Assembly: GCA_002403515.1 (NCBI GenBank)
Contig: DHHZ01000124.1
Location: 1-46,718 of the forward strand
Length of the DNA: 46,718 nucleotides
Direction: 5' to 3'
Source: Legionellales bacterium UBA4759
GTDB lineage: Bacteria > Pseudomonadota > Gammaproteobacteria > Legionellales > Legionellaceae
A program made the position numbers and the translations under genes. Below the pieces are notes generated by a model. The model was not told the origin of the DNA. It made no database searches and saw only the letters and a program-made list of their open reading frames with translations. Below, piece after piece: positions 16,201 to 24,126 of this stretch. Position 1 is the stretch's first letter; each line of letters starts with the position of its first letter.

Positions 16201-19200
16201 TAAACAATTGTGGGCATAGCAAATTTCAAAACCTTTTTGATTGATTTTATCCACATTAAATAATTGATGCGTATCATAGATTACAGCAGGGCCTGAAACT
16301 GTTTTTTGAGCTTGTATCAGGGCTTGTTTTAAAGATCTCGAACCATATTGTTCAACATAATTTTTTAATTTCTCAATAGCGTCTCTAAAAAAGCTAGAAT
16401 ATCTTGTATGATGCAATAAATATCCTGCCCTTTTATCTTCAGTAATTTTCTTATATTGTTCTTGTTTTTCAGATACCAATTTTTTTTGAATTTCCTGACC
16501 GACTGCGTGCATCACGCGCCCAGACTCTGCCATTTTCCTATCAAGAAAACTCTCTAAACGAGCTATTTTTCTTGAAGTCATAGCACGAAATTGTTTCACA
16601 ATCACTTGGCTATTAAAAATCATAAAACGATCTTCGTCGCCTAAAAAATATTGAAACACCCCTTGCAGGTTATAATAGGCGTGTAGTAATTGATTAAGAC
16701 TTTCAGGTCTACCTTGATTTTCAAATGCAAATCTTAATTTGGATAAATGCATTTTTGCAATTTTTATTTTTTCAGCTTGTTCAAATAGTTCAATTTGATA
16801 AGCATTTAATTCTTTAAGTGTTAATTGGTCGAGCGTGACATGCTCTTGTGATAAATCCAAACTAAACCGAGGTAATTCTTGCGATAAGGGAATTGGATAA
16901 GTATCAAGACGAGTATCATATCCCAATTGTTGAACCGTACGACCAGGCAAAATAATAGCGCTATTTTTCAAGGGCTTCATGGGTGTACAAATTGAATCAA
17001 TGACCTCAATGGGTTCGTGAGGGTTTTTGGGGACAATAAAATATTCATCAAGAAAGTAAACAACAGCAACATGGCCAATAATAAAATCCTGGTATTTTTG
17101 AGCTCTAATGTGTTGCGCTAATTGACGTTTCTTTTCAAGTATCAAAGCTTGCTTTAATAGGCCTTCGTGGTCCTCTAAAGGTGCTGCACGAATAGCTGCT
17201 TGTGTTTCCTCAGAAAGAGTTTCCATTTTAATTTCAAAATCAACTGGTAATTCAAAGTAGGCTATTCTTTGATGTTGAGCACTTTCAAAATCAGCGATAT
17301 ATGTTCTTAAGAAACTTATTTGATTTTGAAATTGTAAAAATTCAGCTTGCAAAATGACGCTGACTTTTAGGCGAATACTGTCCCACTGCGGCCCAGAAAC
17401 CAATTGTGATTTTCTAATTGATTCTGCTGCCAGACTATCTGCCATCACAAAATAATCGTAAAGATTTTTAAATTGTTCTAAAGGTTTAACTTCCCTTGAA
17501 ACCAGTACTAATTTTGCCACCAGGTTATTATCTGCCTGCTTCTTTTGTTGAAGAAAACTTAATTCATGACGGTCAAATTCAACTTGTCTAAAGTTATCTG
17601 CATTCAACAAACGAAGCTTACTTTTTAAACTTTCAGGAGTCTCAGTAAAGGACAGTATGTTGTCTCTCAACTGTTCAAACTCCGAATAAGTCATATTTTT
17701 GGCGATGCGTTTTGCTATCCATCTTGAGTCTTCACGCAAGCCATTGACTAATAAATTCGCTTGCGTTTGGTCAAATACACAAAATTGATAGTTTGAGACA
17801 TTCAAGGACCTAAACTTTTCTTGAAGCGATGAATATTCCAAAGTGGCTATCTGCAGAACCTTGGCTTTAATTTTTTCAAATTCTTCAATGCTTAGGTTTT
17901 TCAAAACGTGGGTCATGCCTAACAACAATAATTTGGATTCTACTGCGCTTTCTTGTTGCAACAGCAAGGAGAGTCTTTTTAAACCATTGTACTCTCTGAT
18001 TTTCATCCAATGGGCACTGTATAATCTTCCTAAATCATCATCAGGATTGTATTTCAAAGAAGCAACAAGCGCCCCATAATAAGATTGCGCCATACCTTCA
18101 AAATAGAAAACCATTGAGCCTGGCTCTAAAAGCATGGCATTTTCAAATTCTTCAATTACGCCCAACAATGAAGGTATGAGCTCATATTTGACCAATCTTA
18201 AAAATTCTTTAGACAACGCTTGATGTTCATTGCCGATATAATTTAAAAATTTTCTAAGATTCACCTCTTGTGAGTTGTTACACAATTCGATGATGTCAAT
18301 AATAACTTGAAAATAATTACCCTTTCCTTGAAGTTGTATTTGAAAAAAATTCTCAATATCACCTTTAATTTTTTTGGCTTCTTGATTGATTTCTTCTATA
18401 TTTTTAAGTTCTAAAGACAAACTTCCTTTTTGTGTAGCAAGGTCAACCATCTGCTGTAGTACAGAAGTTATTTTTGCTAACAAATGAGGTGAAAACTCTA
18501 TAGATTGGAAAATAAAGCTTCCTACGTTCCCAGAAGAACCCAGCTGTGAAAGGCTTAAACCAAGATAATACCCCAGATCTTTTGCAATCGATAACTCGTC
18601 AATTGTTGTAGCTTGTCCCTGAAGAGCGCCTTTGGATATCTGCGTTAATTTTTGAGTATATTTTTCAAAAACGGCAAAGATATCAATATCTAATTCAAAT
18701 AATAACGTATAAGCATGATTAATATCTGACAATAATTCTTGTGTAAGAATCTGAGATGGATTGGTTTCAATCGCATTCAATATTTTTTCGATTAAGAACA
18801 ATAAATTCCATATTTTTTTGATTCGAATCACCCATTTTGGACTGGCAGCATTGTCAAGATCTTGAAAAACTTGGTCATTGTCTATTTTATCAAAATACAT
18901 TCTTATTAATTCTTCAGAAAATCTTAATTCCGGCAAATTAATAACATTGATGTTTTTATCAACATAAGCAAAGCTTTTTTGTGGATCAACGACAGAATCC
19001 ATAAATTCGGCTAAAGGAATGACATACACTCGCCATCGACTTCCCAACTCATGATTAGGTATTTTCTGACCATTGAGCATGTTGGTTAATGCATAACGAA
19101 ATCCCTTGATTAATTTAGAATATTCGGTTTTGACAAGCTCGGCATTAAAACCCAAGACTTGTTGTAAATCAGCATCTTTTTTTCCAACAAATTTTTCAAT

Positions 19201-19419
19201 GAGGGGTTTCACCACTTTAGGCTGATAATATGGTGTAAAGAGAAAGCCGCCATAAGCGCCAATAAGATTTAATCCTTTTTGCGTAAGAGAGGGTACATAG
19301 GGGGCAACATAACTATTATACATGGCTGACGTAAGAGCCTTAGTGCCGGCTGATATTGTGTTTTTAACAGTTTCAAATATCTCAAATTTGTTCCACATAT
19401 GCCACTCTAATAAATTCAT
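13219..19419 (-). CDS. Giant helical protein with C-terminal membrane segment, candidate secreted effector
   Basis: This single uninterrupted 2066-residue frame takes up over 13% of the window. I do not recognise a named domain. Composition is charged and Leu/Glu/Lys/Gln-rich with long predicted helices and coiled-coil-like heptads, especially residues about 980-1500 and 1780-1960. There is no signal peptide. A hydrophobic segment at about 1986-2013 is followed by a 50-residue polar tail ending TEHSSSTREALRRK. Two kinds of internal repeat are visible (about 504-559/571-625 and 415-457/1675-1717). Very large helical proteins without signal peptides are typical of Dot/Icm effectors such as the SidH/SdhA group; that comparison rests on size and composition only. 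Start: ATG at 19419, or Met8 (19398), which has AGAG about 7-8 bases upstream. Confidence 0.85.
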   Translation of the reverse strand: MNLLEWHMWNKFEIFETVKNTISAGTKALTSAMYNSYVAPYVPSLTQKGLNLIGAYGGFLFTPYYQPKVVKPLIEKFVGKKDADLQQVLGFNAELVKTEYSKLIKGFRYALTNMLNGQKIPNHELGSRWRVYVIPLAEFMDSVVDPQKSFAYVDKNINVINLPELRFSEELIRMYFDKIDNDQVFQDLDNAASPKWVIRIKKIWNLLFLIEKILNAIETNPSQILTQELLSDINHAYTLLFELDIDIFAVFEKYTQKLTQISKGALQGQATTIDELSIAKDLGYYLGLSLSQLGSSGNVGSFIFQSIEFSPHLLAKITSVLQQMVDLATQKGSLSLELKNIEEINQEAKKIKGDIENFFQIQLQGKGNYFQVIIDIIELCNNSQEVNLRKFLNYIGNEHQALSKEFLRLVKYELIPSLLGVIEEFENAMLLEPGSMVFYFEGMAQSYYGALVASLKYNPDDDLGRLYSAHWMKIREYNGLKRLSLLLQQESAVESKLLLLGMTHVLKNLSIEEFEKIKAKVLQIATLEYSSLQEKFRSLNVSNYQFCVFDQTQANLLVNGLREDSRWIAKRIAKNMTYSEFEQLRDNILSFTETPESLKSKLRLLNADNFRQVEFDRHELSFLQQKKQADNNLVAKLVLVSREVKPLEQFKNLYDYFVMADSLAAESIRKSQLVSGPQWDSIRLKVSVILQAEFLQFQNQISFLRTYIADFESAQHQRIAYFELPVDFEIKMETLSEETQAAIRAAPLEDHEGLLKQALILEKKRQLAQHIRAQKYQDFIIGHVAVVYFLDEYFIVPKNPHEPIEVIDSICTPMKPLKNSAIILPGRTVQQLGYDTRLDTYPIPLSQELPRFSLDLSQEHVTLDQLTLKELNAYQIELFEQAEKIKIAKMHLSKLRFAFENQGRPESLNQLLHAYYNLQGVFQYFLGDEDRFMIFNSQVIVKQFRAMTSRKIARLESFLDRKMAESGRVMHAVGQEIQKKLVSEKQEQYKKITEDKRAGYLLHHTRYSSFFRDAIEKLKNYVEQYGSRSLKQALIQAQKTVSGPAVIYDTHQLFNVDKINQKGFEICYAHNCLFYLEQLYLGFEQQKRYDVNNTKAISEIMIRVNSIGDLLQFIDFSLGQKPRTALLKSFNQVFHYQTALQTFRRYSRIYGIRDIQASPLLTTTLIAHKAITDVFEKPEIRDYIFRGALSHEVQRRTDALMANPQFILTQFHEAQKISIYKSYREEIALLRTRIFVQSVELKTLSRLLETNKTPFKAIQYAIQNKLMHQLTKKLAQKEMEFDLILENRNQLFFRIMEKKRQKRTSELSDVEGIILKLMSSKELSSLDKSLIERTRQKNLKLIRQRSMLKTYYQELGEKNTQIKKVLKPLHAQYTAIIQKLKRDSASVTLSELLIKDAYEQARSPKRLKLNAAKMTGLRDIFQKAEGALSSEERAVKELYKQNASGEFEFCNQGLSDEEVLFKKTYFRYISGYPFEMTPKDKRLIDGVLAKPPLARTTQEVNLIKFIEVQESKGERKYALVSYQSDFEEDLLLELHQKRIHCGFVRWSELSDEDLLKFPQIVNIFLRSDIQQLYLNFQGQVNEQNFEKLMAAIKESVSGTLQEFELLDYRVKELKRLHLGNKQIINDYTLMKQGSSLFGIRIIKVYSILLSRLRQSLVELRKNSASRVGDLREYIITPFLTHIDQFEIELGLKPGLLANLIEKQLLAFSYEFSGELSASPLNIPRRLKDEKTSLQTRRKAILALPDAAENLEILDRRHQLALEEEELKFKALIFDTFKKSAREYCHLLKTEFKFLSDEQALKVIANFMEKEIIRQVGSQTNPSELKDDIYQEIKRKDDTGHEVQFPTDLVYKSHLSIYVSEYMQDKQHELKKVNDLFKTLNEYQAYLEGIQKDLKRLENELTKTTETWAAYFYKFGIHIEYFFKIKVYYASLTHDLIGEKLAQISVLKTKLNETFEDVTALTRAFEDTLRGPFLHQKLVSSKKSSWYPTYYIFSLMYYLIKCVISLINVFYPKIRVMDEFQRYNAQLIETLDLKAKDVKLDVRATLDTFFSSPTEHSSSTREALRRK

Positions 19420-19434
19420 CCCATTATATTAAGT

Positions 19435-19462
19435 ATTATATATTAAAAAACTCATTTTTGAA
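19435..19462 (-). promoter_or_regulatory. Candidate promoter for the giant protein gene
   Basis: On the minus strand TTCAAA (19462-19457) is followed after 16 bases by TATAAT (19440-19435). A second TATAAT lies at 19428-19423, nearly touching the first ATG. With either box the mRNA leader to Met1 would be very short, which is one reason to consider Met8 as the real start. Confidence 0.42.
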
Positions 19463-19591
19463 ATATTATTTGAACAGTAGGGGTAAAAATAAGTCATGTC
19501 GCCACCCAGATAACAACGTGACATTTATTATTAAATTCGCTACACTATAGAATAGTTTTTTAATTCATTTGACATAAATTGCAGTTAACTT

Positions 19592-20137
19592 ATGCCAATC
19601 AAATATTTGCCAAACATCATCTCTTTTATCAGGCTTTTTTTAGTCTTGCCATTTATTTATTATTTTTTAAATAACGAGATGAACATCGCTTTTGGCATAT
19701 TTGTATTTGCATCTTTTTCAGATGGGTTAGATGGTTGGATAGCTCGCTTTTTTAATTGTGAAAGTCGCTTAGGCTTAATTATTGACCCTGTTGCAGACAA
19801 AGTACTCATTATATCTTGCTTTATATTATTAGGCCTCAAAGGCTTTCTTAATTTAGGCTTGGTTAGTCTTGTCCTTCTACGTGATATATCCATATTATTT
19901 GGCGCATTTTTATCTTTATATGTTTTAAAGAAAAAACAACCTCTCTACCCCACCTTGGTGAGTAAATTTAATACCGTGTTTCAAATGCTTTTAATTATTC
20001 TTTGCTTGGCAAATGCATGTTTTGAAAATATTAACCCGATAGTTATCAACACCATGAGTATATTGGTTGCAATCACCACCAGCGCAAGCTTTATACAATA
20101 CCTTTATATTTGGCATCGTGAAATTTATCACCAATGA
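19592..20137 (+). CDS. CDP-alcohol phosphatidyltransferase family membrane protein
   Basis: These enzymes transfer a phosphatidyl group from CDP-diacylglycerol to an alcohol in phospholipid synthesis; the closest functional guess is phosphatidylglycerophosphate synthase (PgsA-like). The 181-residue protein shows the complete family motif. Asp44, Asp47-Gly48, Ala51-Arg52, Gly61, Asp65 and Asp69 sit at the spacing D-x2-DG-x2-AR-x8-G-x3-D-x3-D. About five to six membrane segments surround it. No good ribosome-binding site is visible before the ATG. The stop overlaps the hda start by 4 bases, a linkage I have seen as a recurring gammaproteobacterial arrangement. The alcohol acceptor cannot be read from the sequence. 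Confidence 0.88.
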   Translation: MPIKYLPNIISFIRLFLVLPFIYYFLNNEMNIAFGIFVFASFSDGLDGWIARFFNCESRLGLIIDPVADKVLIISCFILLGLKGFLNLGLVSLVLLRDISILFGAFLSLYVLKKKQPLYPTLVSKFNTVFQMLLIILCLANACFENINPIVINTMSILVAITTSASFIQYLYIWHREIYHQ

Positions 20138-20847
20138 AAACTACGTTTCAGCAACTATCATTTTCTCAACTTATTCCAGATCAAAAAGAACTTCAGGAAT
20201 TTATTTGGGGCGAAAATGCGCTTTTGAAATTTCATTTGGAACATATTCTTGAAAAGGCCGATGATAAGTTTGTTTATATTTGGGGAAATACAGGCAGTGG
20301 GAAGAGTCATCTTTTACAAACCATTTGTCATCAATATGATAAAAAACTCTCTAGTATTTATTTGCCACTGTCGCTTGCAGATACTATTCCGCCATCTTCT
20401 CTCGATAATTTAGAACAACAACATATTGTGACCCTGGATGATATCCATTTGATTAGAGGGCGTCATGATTGGGAGGAGGCGATTTTTCATTTGTACAATC
20501 GCATTCGCGACAAGAAAGATACACTATTGATTATCGCTGGAAATCTTGCGCCAAATCAAATAGCATTAAAACTGCCTGATTTGGTCTCGCGCTTACAATG
20601 GGGCATGAGTTGGCAGCTCAAGGAACCCTCTGATGAGATTAAATTACAAATCATCATGCAAAGCGCCGTAAAAAAAGGTTTTTATATTCCAGAAACTGTT
20701 GGGCAGTATTTATTATCGCATTACTCTAGAAATTTAAATACACAAATGGAAATACTGGATATTTTAGACAACAGCTCATTGCAAGCACAAAGACGAACCA
20801 TCAGCATTCCTTTCATCAAGGAATGCTTAAAAAATTCTAATCTATAA
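20134..20847 (+). CDS. hda: DnaA regulatory inactivator Hda
   Basis: Hda is a DnaA-like AAA+ protein that, bound to the DNA-loaded sliding clamp, stimulates DnaA-ATP hydrolysis to prevent re-initiation. The 237-residue length fits. The N-terminal QLSFSQL resembles the clamp-binding motif. Walker A GNTGSGKS is at residues 51-58 and Walker B VTLDDIH at 99-105. The sensor-1 region LLIIAGN and the arginine-finger-like LVSRLQWG follow. A helical C-terminal lid contains SRNLNTQ. It lacks the DnaA domain IV DNA-binding region. Its start is coupled to the upstream phosphatidyltransferase gene, and it overlaps convergently with proQ by 11 bases. Confidence 0.92.
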   Translation: MKTTFQQLSFSQLIPDQKELQEFIWGENALLKFHLEHILEKADDKFVYIWGNTGSGKSHLLQTICHQYDKKLSSIYLPLSLADTIPPSSLDNLEQQHIVTLDDIHLIRGRHDWEEAIFHLYNRIRDKKDTLLIIAGNLAPNQIALKLPDLVSRLQWGMSWQLKEPSDEIKLQIIMQSAVKKGFYIPETVGQYLLSHYSRNLNTQMEILDILDNSSLQAQRRTISIPFIKECLKNSNL

Positions 20848-21409
20848 ATTCTTCTTTCTTTTGTAGTCCCAATTTTGATTTCAAGCGCTCTACAGCACTT
20901 GGATCTATTGTTTTAGAACTTTTGGTTTTAAATACAATTTCTGGTTTTCTTGTCACAGGCTCTTTCATATCCGTAAAAAGATTTTGACGAGCAGGTACTT
21001 CGATGCACACTTTACGCTGAGTTTTCATGCTTTTCTCAATGCGTTTTTTAATTTTTTGTGCGGCCAATTGTGCTTCTTCTTCAGTGACAGTTCCACAAGG
21101 TTCCCCTTGCAAATTAATACGCACACCTTGGGCTTTTAAGCTGGCTAGGTAATCCATTCGTCGTGTAAAGACAACCAATGCTTCTCTTAATTTTGCTTTT
21201 GAAATACCCATGGCAGCGGCTTCATCAGCATAAGACAAAATATCTTGAATAATACCGATGCTTAAAGGAAAAATTTGTTCAGTGGTATCAAAGGCTTTAG
21301 GAAAACGCTCAACCAACCATGTCAATGCTTTTTGACGAGACTGACGACTGTCATTTTTTTGTTTCAAATTAATACTGGCAGTTCTTGGATGTAACTGATT
21401 TTTGTTCAT
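20837..21409 (-). CDS. ProQ/FinO-domain RNA chaperone
   Basis: ProQ/FinO-domain proteins bind structured RNAs, small RNAs and mRNA 3' ends, stabilising them or promoting pairing. The 190-residue protein has the domain at about residues 22-125: RQKALTWLVERFPKAF, the PLSIGI segment, ISKAKLREALVVFTRRMDYL and a basic end. A positively charged linker and tail follow. It is close in size to E. coli ProQ, though the C-terminal Tudor-like domain is not obvious. AAGGGG precedes the ATG. An unusually structured, GC-richer leader lies upstream, suggesting RNA-level control, perhaps by the protein itself. Confidence 0.88.
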   Translation of the reverse strand: MNKNQLHPRTASINLKQKNDSRQSRQKALTWLVERFPKAFDTTEQIFPLSIGIIQDILSYADEAAAMGISKAKLREALVVFTRRMDYLASLKAQGVRINLQGEPCGTVTEEEAQLAAQKIKKRIEKSMKTQRKVCIEVPARQNLFTDMKEPVTRKPEIVFKTKSSKTIDPSAVERLKSKLGLQKKEEFID

Positions 21410-21520
21410 TAAAACCCCTTAAATCATCCCGTGGAATACCCGCCAGGTAATAAATTCTGGTTGGGGCTCTTTCGACCCACTCTAGCTTGTTAGAGTCTTA
21501 CGGTATGGCGAGATAATAAC
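21410..21520 (-). promoter_or_regulatory. Structured 5' leader of the proQ-like gene
   Basis: Read on the minus strand this stretch contains three consecutive hairpins. ACTCTA/TAGAGT has a 6-base loop (21479-21496). GGGT/GCCC has the loop CGAAAGA (21464-21478). CCTGG pairs with CCACGG with one bulged C (21429-21447). It is more GC-rich than its surroundings and contains no open gene. A TATACT -10-like box at 21527-21532 would start a transcript of roughly 110 leader bases that includes all three stems. The SD AAGGGG and ATG follow. I do not recognise it as a named riboswitch. Confidence 0.5.
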
Positions 21521-21675
21521 ACCAAAAGTATACTGGGTGCAATTCATTAAATACTATTGATTCTTAATTATGCATAGATTATCCGGTTACCCACAATCCC
21601 CAAAAAAAAACTATTGTCAAAGATTTGAAAGTTCCTCAAAATGGGAATATCAATTCCTTGTTAAAAAGGCAATTT

Positions 21676-21882
21676 ATGAAACACAAATTTAAGTATTTTA
21701 TGACTGCACTCATGCCTGGATTTGTCATGTTTGGCATCGATGAGTTTGTTATTGGAATCTTATGCTTATTTTTACAAATGTCTGTTGTTGGCTGGCCAAT
21801 TGCAAGCATTTGGGCAATCGCTACTCTAAAAAAATATTATAAAAAACAAGTTCATCAATCTCATACTGAAAAAGAAGAATAA
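21676..21882 (+). CDS. Small membrane protein of unknown function
   Basis: From the ATG at 21676 (AAGG at 6-base spacing) the product is 68 residues with two hydrophobic segments, about residues 8-31 and 34-50, joined by a very short turn (QMSVVGWP). A basic, polar tail ends HTEKEE. The helical-hairpin topology recalls small YqaE/Pmp3-type membrane proteins, but the family signature is not clear. A longer frame beginning with TTG at 21625 is less likely. The stop lies only 4 bases before dapB, so the two are probably co-transcribed. Confidence 0.65.
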   Translation: MKHKFKYFMTALMPGFVMFGIDEFVIGILCLFLQMSVVGWPIASIWAIATLKKYYKKQVHQSHTEKEE

Positions 21883-21886
21883 AGGC

Positions 21887-22624
21887 ATGAATAAAAATAT
21901 ACGCATTCTTATCAATGGTGCTTTTGGTAAAATGGGCAAACTTGCCACCGAAACCCTACTTAAAAAGCCTGAATTCAAGGTTGTAGGCCAATTGGGACGA
22001 CATGACAATTTAAATGAAGAAATCTTAAAATTTACACCTGACGTTATCCTTGACTTGACTCGCTCCGACTGTATTTGGGATAACTGTAATATCTATATCA
22101 AGCATCGCGCCCGATTTGTTATTGGAACCTCAGGGTTGACCCACGAACAAATTCAAACACTACAACAAAGCTGCCAAGAGCGTCAACAAGGTGCCCTCAT
22201 TGTACCCAATTTTTCAATTGGCGCAGTGCTGACCATGCAGTTTGCCAAACAAGCCTCTAAATGGTTTGATGGCGTTGATATTATTGAAATGCATCACCAT
22301 CAAAAAATTGACTCGCCTTCTGGGACTGCTATTTTTACCGCAAATTTAATTCATGAAGCAAAAGCTGATTGGCCGATGGTTCATACTACACCACAACCTG
22401 GAAGAGAAACTTATGTTCATCAAATTCCGATTCATTCGGTACGAATGCCTGGTATTTTAGCCAGACAAGATGTGACCTTTGGTCAAATGGGCGAAACCAT
22501 CACATTGTCCCATCAAACCATCGACAGACAAGCCTATATGCCTGGCGTTACTTTGGCTTGTGAGCAAGTAATGGGCTTACAAGAAATGAAAATTGGTTTA
22601 GAACATTGGCTTTTAGGATCTTAG
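21887..22624 (+). CDS. dapB: 4-hydroxy-tetrahydrodipicolinate reductase
   Basis: DapB reduces the dapA product to tetrahydrodipicolinate using NAD(P)H, on the path to meso-diaminopimelate for peptidoglycan and to lysine. The N-terminal nucleotide-binding loop is INGAFGKMG (residues 9-17). The catalytic/substrate motif EMHHHQKIDSPSGTA spans 134-148, with His137 and Lys140 as likely catalytic residues. The usual DAPSGTA reads DSPSGTA here, a conservative change. At 245 residues it is shorter than the E. coli enzyme (273). The AAGG before the ATG is unusually close. A small membrane protein gene precedes it and mmsA follows directly. Confidence 0.93.
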   Translation: MNKNIRILINGAFGKMGKLATETLLKKPEFKVVGQLGRHDNLNEEILKFTPDVILDLTRSDCIWDNCNIYIKHRARFVIGTSGLTHEQIQTLQQSCQERQQGALIVPNFSIGAVLTMQFAKQASKWFDGVDIIEMHHHQKIDSPSGTAIFTANLIHEAKADWPMVHTTPQPGRETYVHQIPIHSVRMPGILARQDVTFGQMGETITLSHQTIDRQAYMPGVTLACEQVMGLQEMKIGLEHWLLGS

Positions 22625-22626
22625 AC

Positions 22627-24114
22627 ATGAATACAATCATTCCCCACCACATCAATGGACAAAATAGAATTGAAGCGCAACGAGAGTTGCCAATTTTTAA
22701 CCCCGCAACAGGCCTACAAACAGCTAGTATCTATTGTGCTGATGAAAAACTTATTGCACAAACAGTTAAAGCAGGGCTCCTTGCACAAAAATCATGGGCT
22801 AAAGTACCTTCTATCAAAAAAGCCGCGATTATGCGCAATTTCGCACAAATAATTGAAAAAAATATCTCAAAACTTGCAGAATTGGTAACTAAAGAACATG
22901 GTAAAACACTTGCCGACGCAACAGCATCCATTCAAAGAGGCCTTGAAATTCTTCATTATCATTGTGCCATACAACAGCATTTACAAGGCACTCATTCACA
23001 CCACGTCAGTCAAGATGTGCATACCCACACCATTCATCAGCCTCTAGGGGTTTGTGTTGGCGTGACACCTTTTAACTTTCCAGTGATGGTTCCCATGTGG
23101 ATGATGATACCTGCCATTGCCTGTGGAAATGCATTTATATTAAAACCCTCTGAAAAAGTACCTAGTGCCTCATTGCAATTGATAGAATGGTTCGAACAAG
23201 CAGGTTTACCGCCAGGCGTTGCGCAATGTCTTCAAGGCGACGCCAAAACTGTACAAGGCTTATTAGAGCATCCTGATATAAAAGCATTTACAGCTGTAGG
23301 TTCCACAAAAGTCGCCAACTACATTTACACTGAAGCAACCAAAAGAGGTAAACGCGCGCATACCTTTGGTGGCGCAAAAAACCATGCCGTGGTGATGCCA
23401 GATGCCAATTTAGAGCATGCTGCCGATAATATTGTTAGTGCCGCATTTGGCTCTGCTGGTCAACGATGTATGACCATTAGTGTTGTGGTTGCAGTTGGTG
23501 ATTCGACAGCTTCGCAACTGATTGAAAAAATGCGCCCTAAAATTGAAAAAATGAAGATTGGGTGCGGCACTGAACCGAATATCGATATGGGTCCTGTCAT
23601 CAGTTTGCAACAACGCGATTTTTTACTGAATTGCTTAGAACAAGGGCAAAAAGAAGGTGCAGAGCTTGTCATTGATGGTCGCCAATTACCCCACCCCTCA
23701 AAAGGTTTTTATCTCGGTCCAAGTTTATTTGACAAAGTAAAAGCAAACATGACTATCTATCAAAACGAATTGTTTGGTCCGATTCTGGTGATATTGCGAG
23801 TAAATAGTCTACAAGAGGCCATTGATTTGGTTAATTTACATCGCTATGGCAATGGGGGCGTTATTTTCACACAATCAGGTGCAAATGCTCAGACTTTTGC
23901 AGATGAAATTCAATGTGGTATGGTCGGTATCAACATCCCCATTCCGGTACCCATTGTCAGCCATCCTTTTGGAGGTTGGAAAGATTCCAGCTTTGGCAGC
24001 CAAGGCATGCATGCCCTTGAAAGCATTCATTTCTACACAAAACAAAAATCAATTACCACCACATGGCCTAAAGCCGAATTGGTCGACAGTTCATTTAATA
24101 TGCCACATCATTAA
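22627..24114 (+). CDS. mmsA: CoA-acylating methylmalonate-semialdehyde dehydrogenase
   Basis: MmsA oxidatively decarboxylates methylmalonate semialdehyde to propionyl-CoA, the last committed step of valine degradation (also used in myo-inositol catabolism). From the ATG at 22627 the protein has 495 residues. It shows the aldehyde dehydrogenase fold with TPFNFPVMVPMWM (147-159), GGAKNHAVV (248-256) in place of the general-base glutamate segment, catalytic Cys281 in GSAGQRCMT, and the family-specific GINIPIPVPIVSHPFGGWKDS. The frame extends 7 codons into dapB, but AGGA spacing favours the internal ATG two bases past the dapB stop. mmsB follows. Confidence 0.93.
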   Translation: MNTIIPHHINGQNRIEAQRELPIFNPATGLQTASIYCADEKLIAQTVKAGLLAQKSWAKVPSIKKAAIMRNFAQIIEKNISKLAELVTKEHGKTLADATASIQRGLEILHYHCAIQQHLQGTHSHHVSQDVHTHTIHQPLGVCVGVTPFNFPVMVPMWMMIPAIACGNAFILKPSEKVPSASLQLIEWFEQAGLPPGVAQCLQGDAKTVQGLLEHPDIKAFTAVGSTKVANYIYTEATKRGKRAHTFGGAKNHAVVMPDANLEHAADNIVSAAFGSAGQRCMTISVVVAVGDSTASQLIEKMRPKIEKMKIGCGTEPNIDMGPVISLQQRDFLLNCLEQGQKEGAELVIDGRQLPHPSKGFYLGPSLFDKVKANMTIYQNELFGPILVILRVNSLQEAIDLVNLHRYGNGGVIFTQSGANAQTFADEIQCGMVGINIPIPVPIVSHPFGGWKDSSFGSQGMHALESIHFYTKQKSITTTWPKAELVDSSFNMPHH

Positions 24115-24126
24115 GGAAAACTTATT

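Noticed and set aside
19569..19574. Perfect TTGACA before the phosphatidyltransferase gene
   Set aside because: It is only 17 bases before the ATG, so a matching -10 would fall inside the coding region.
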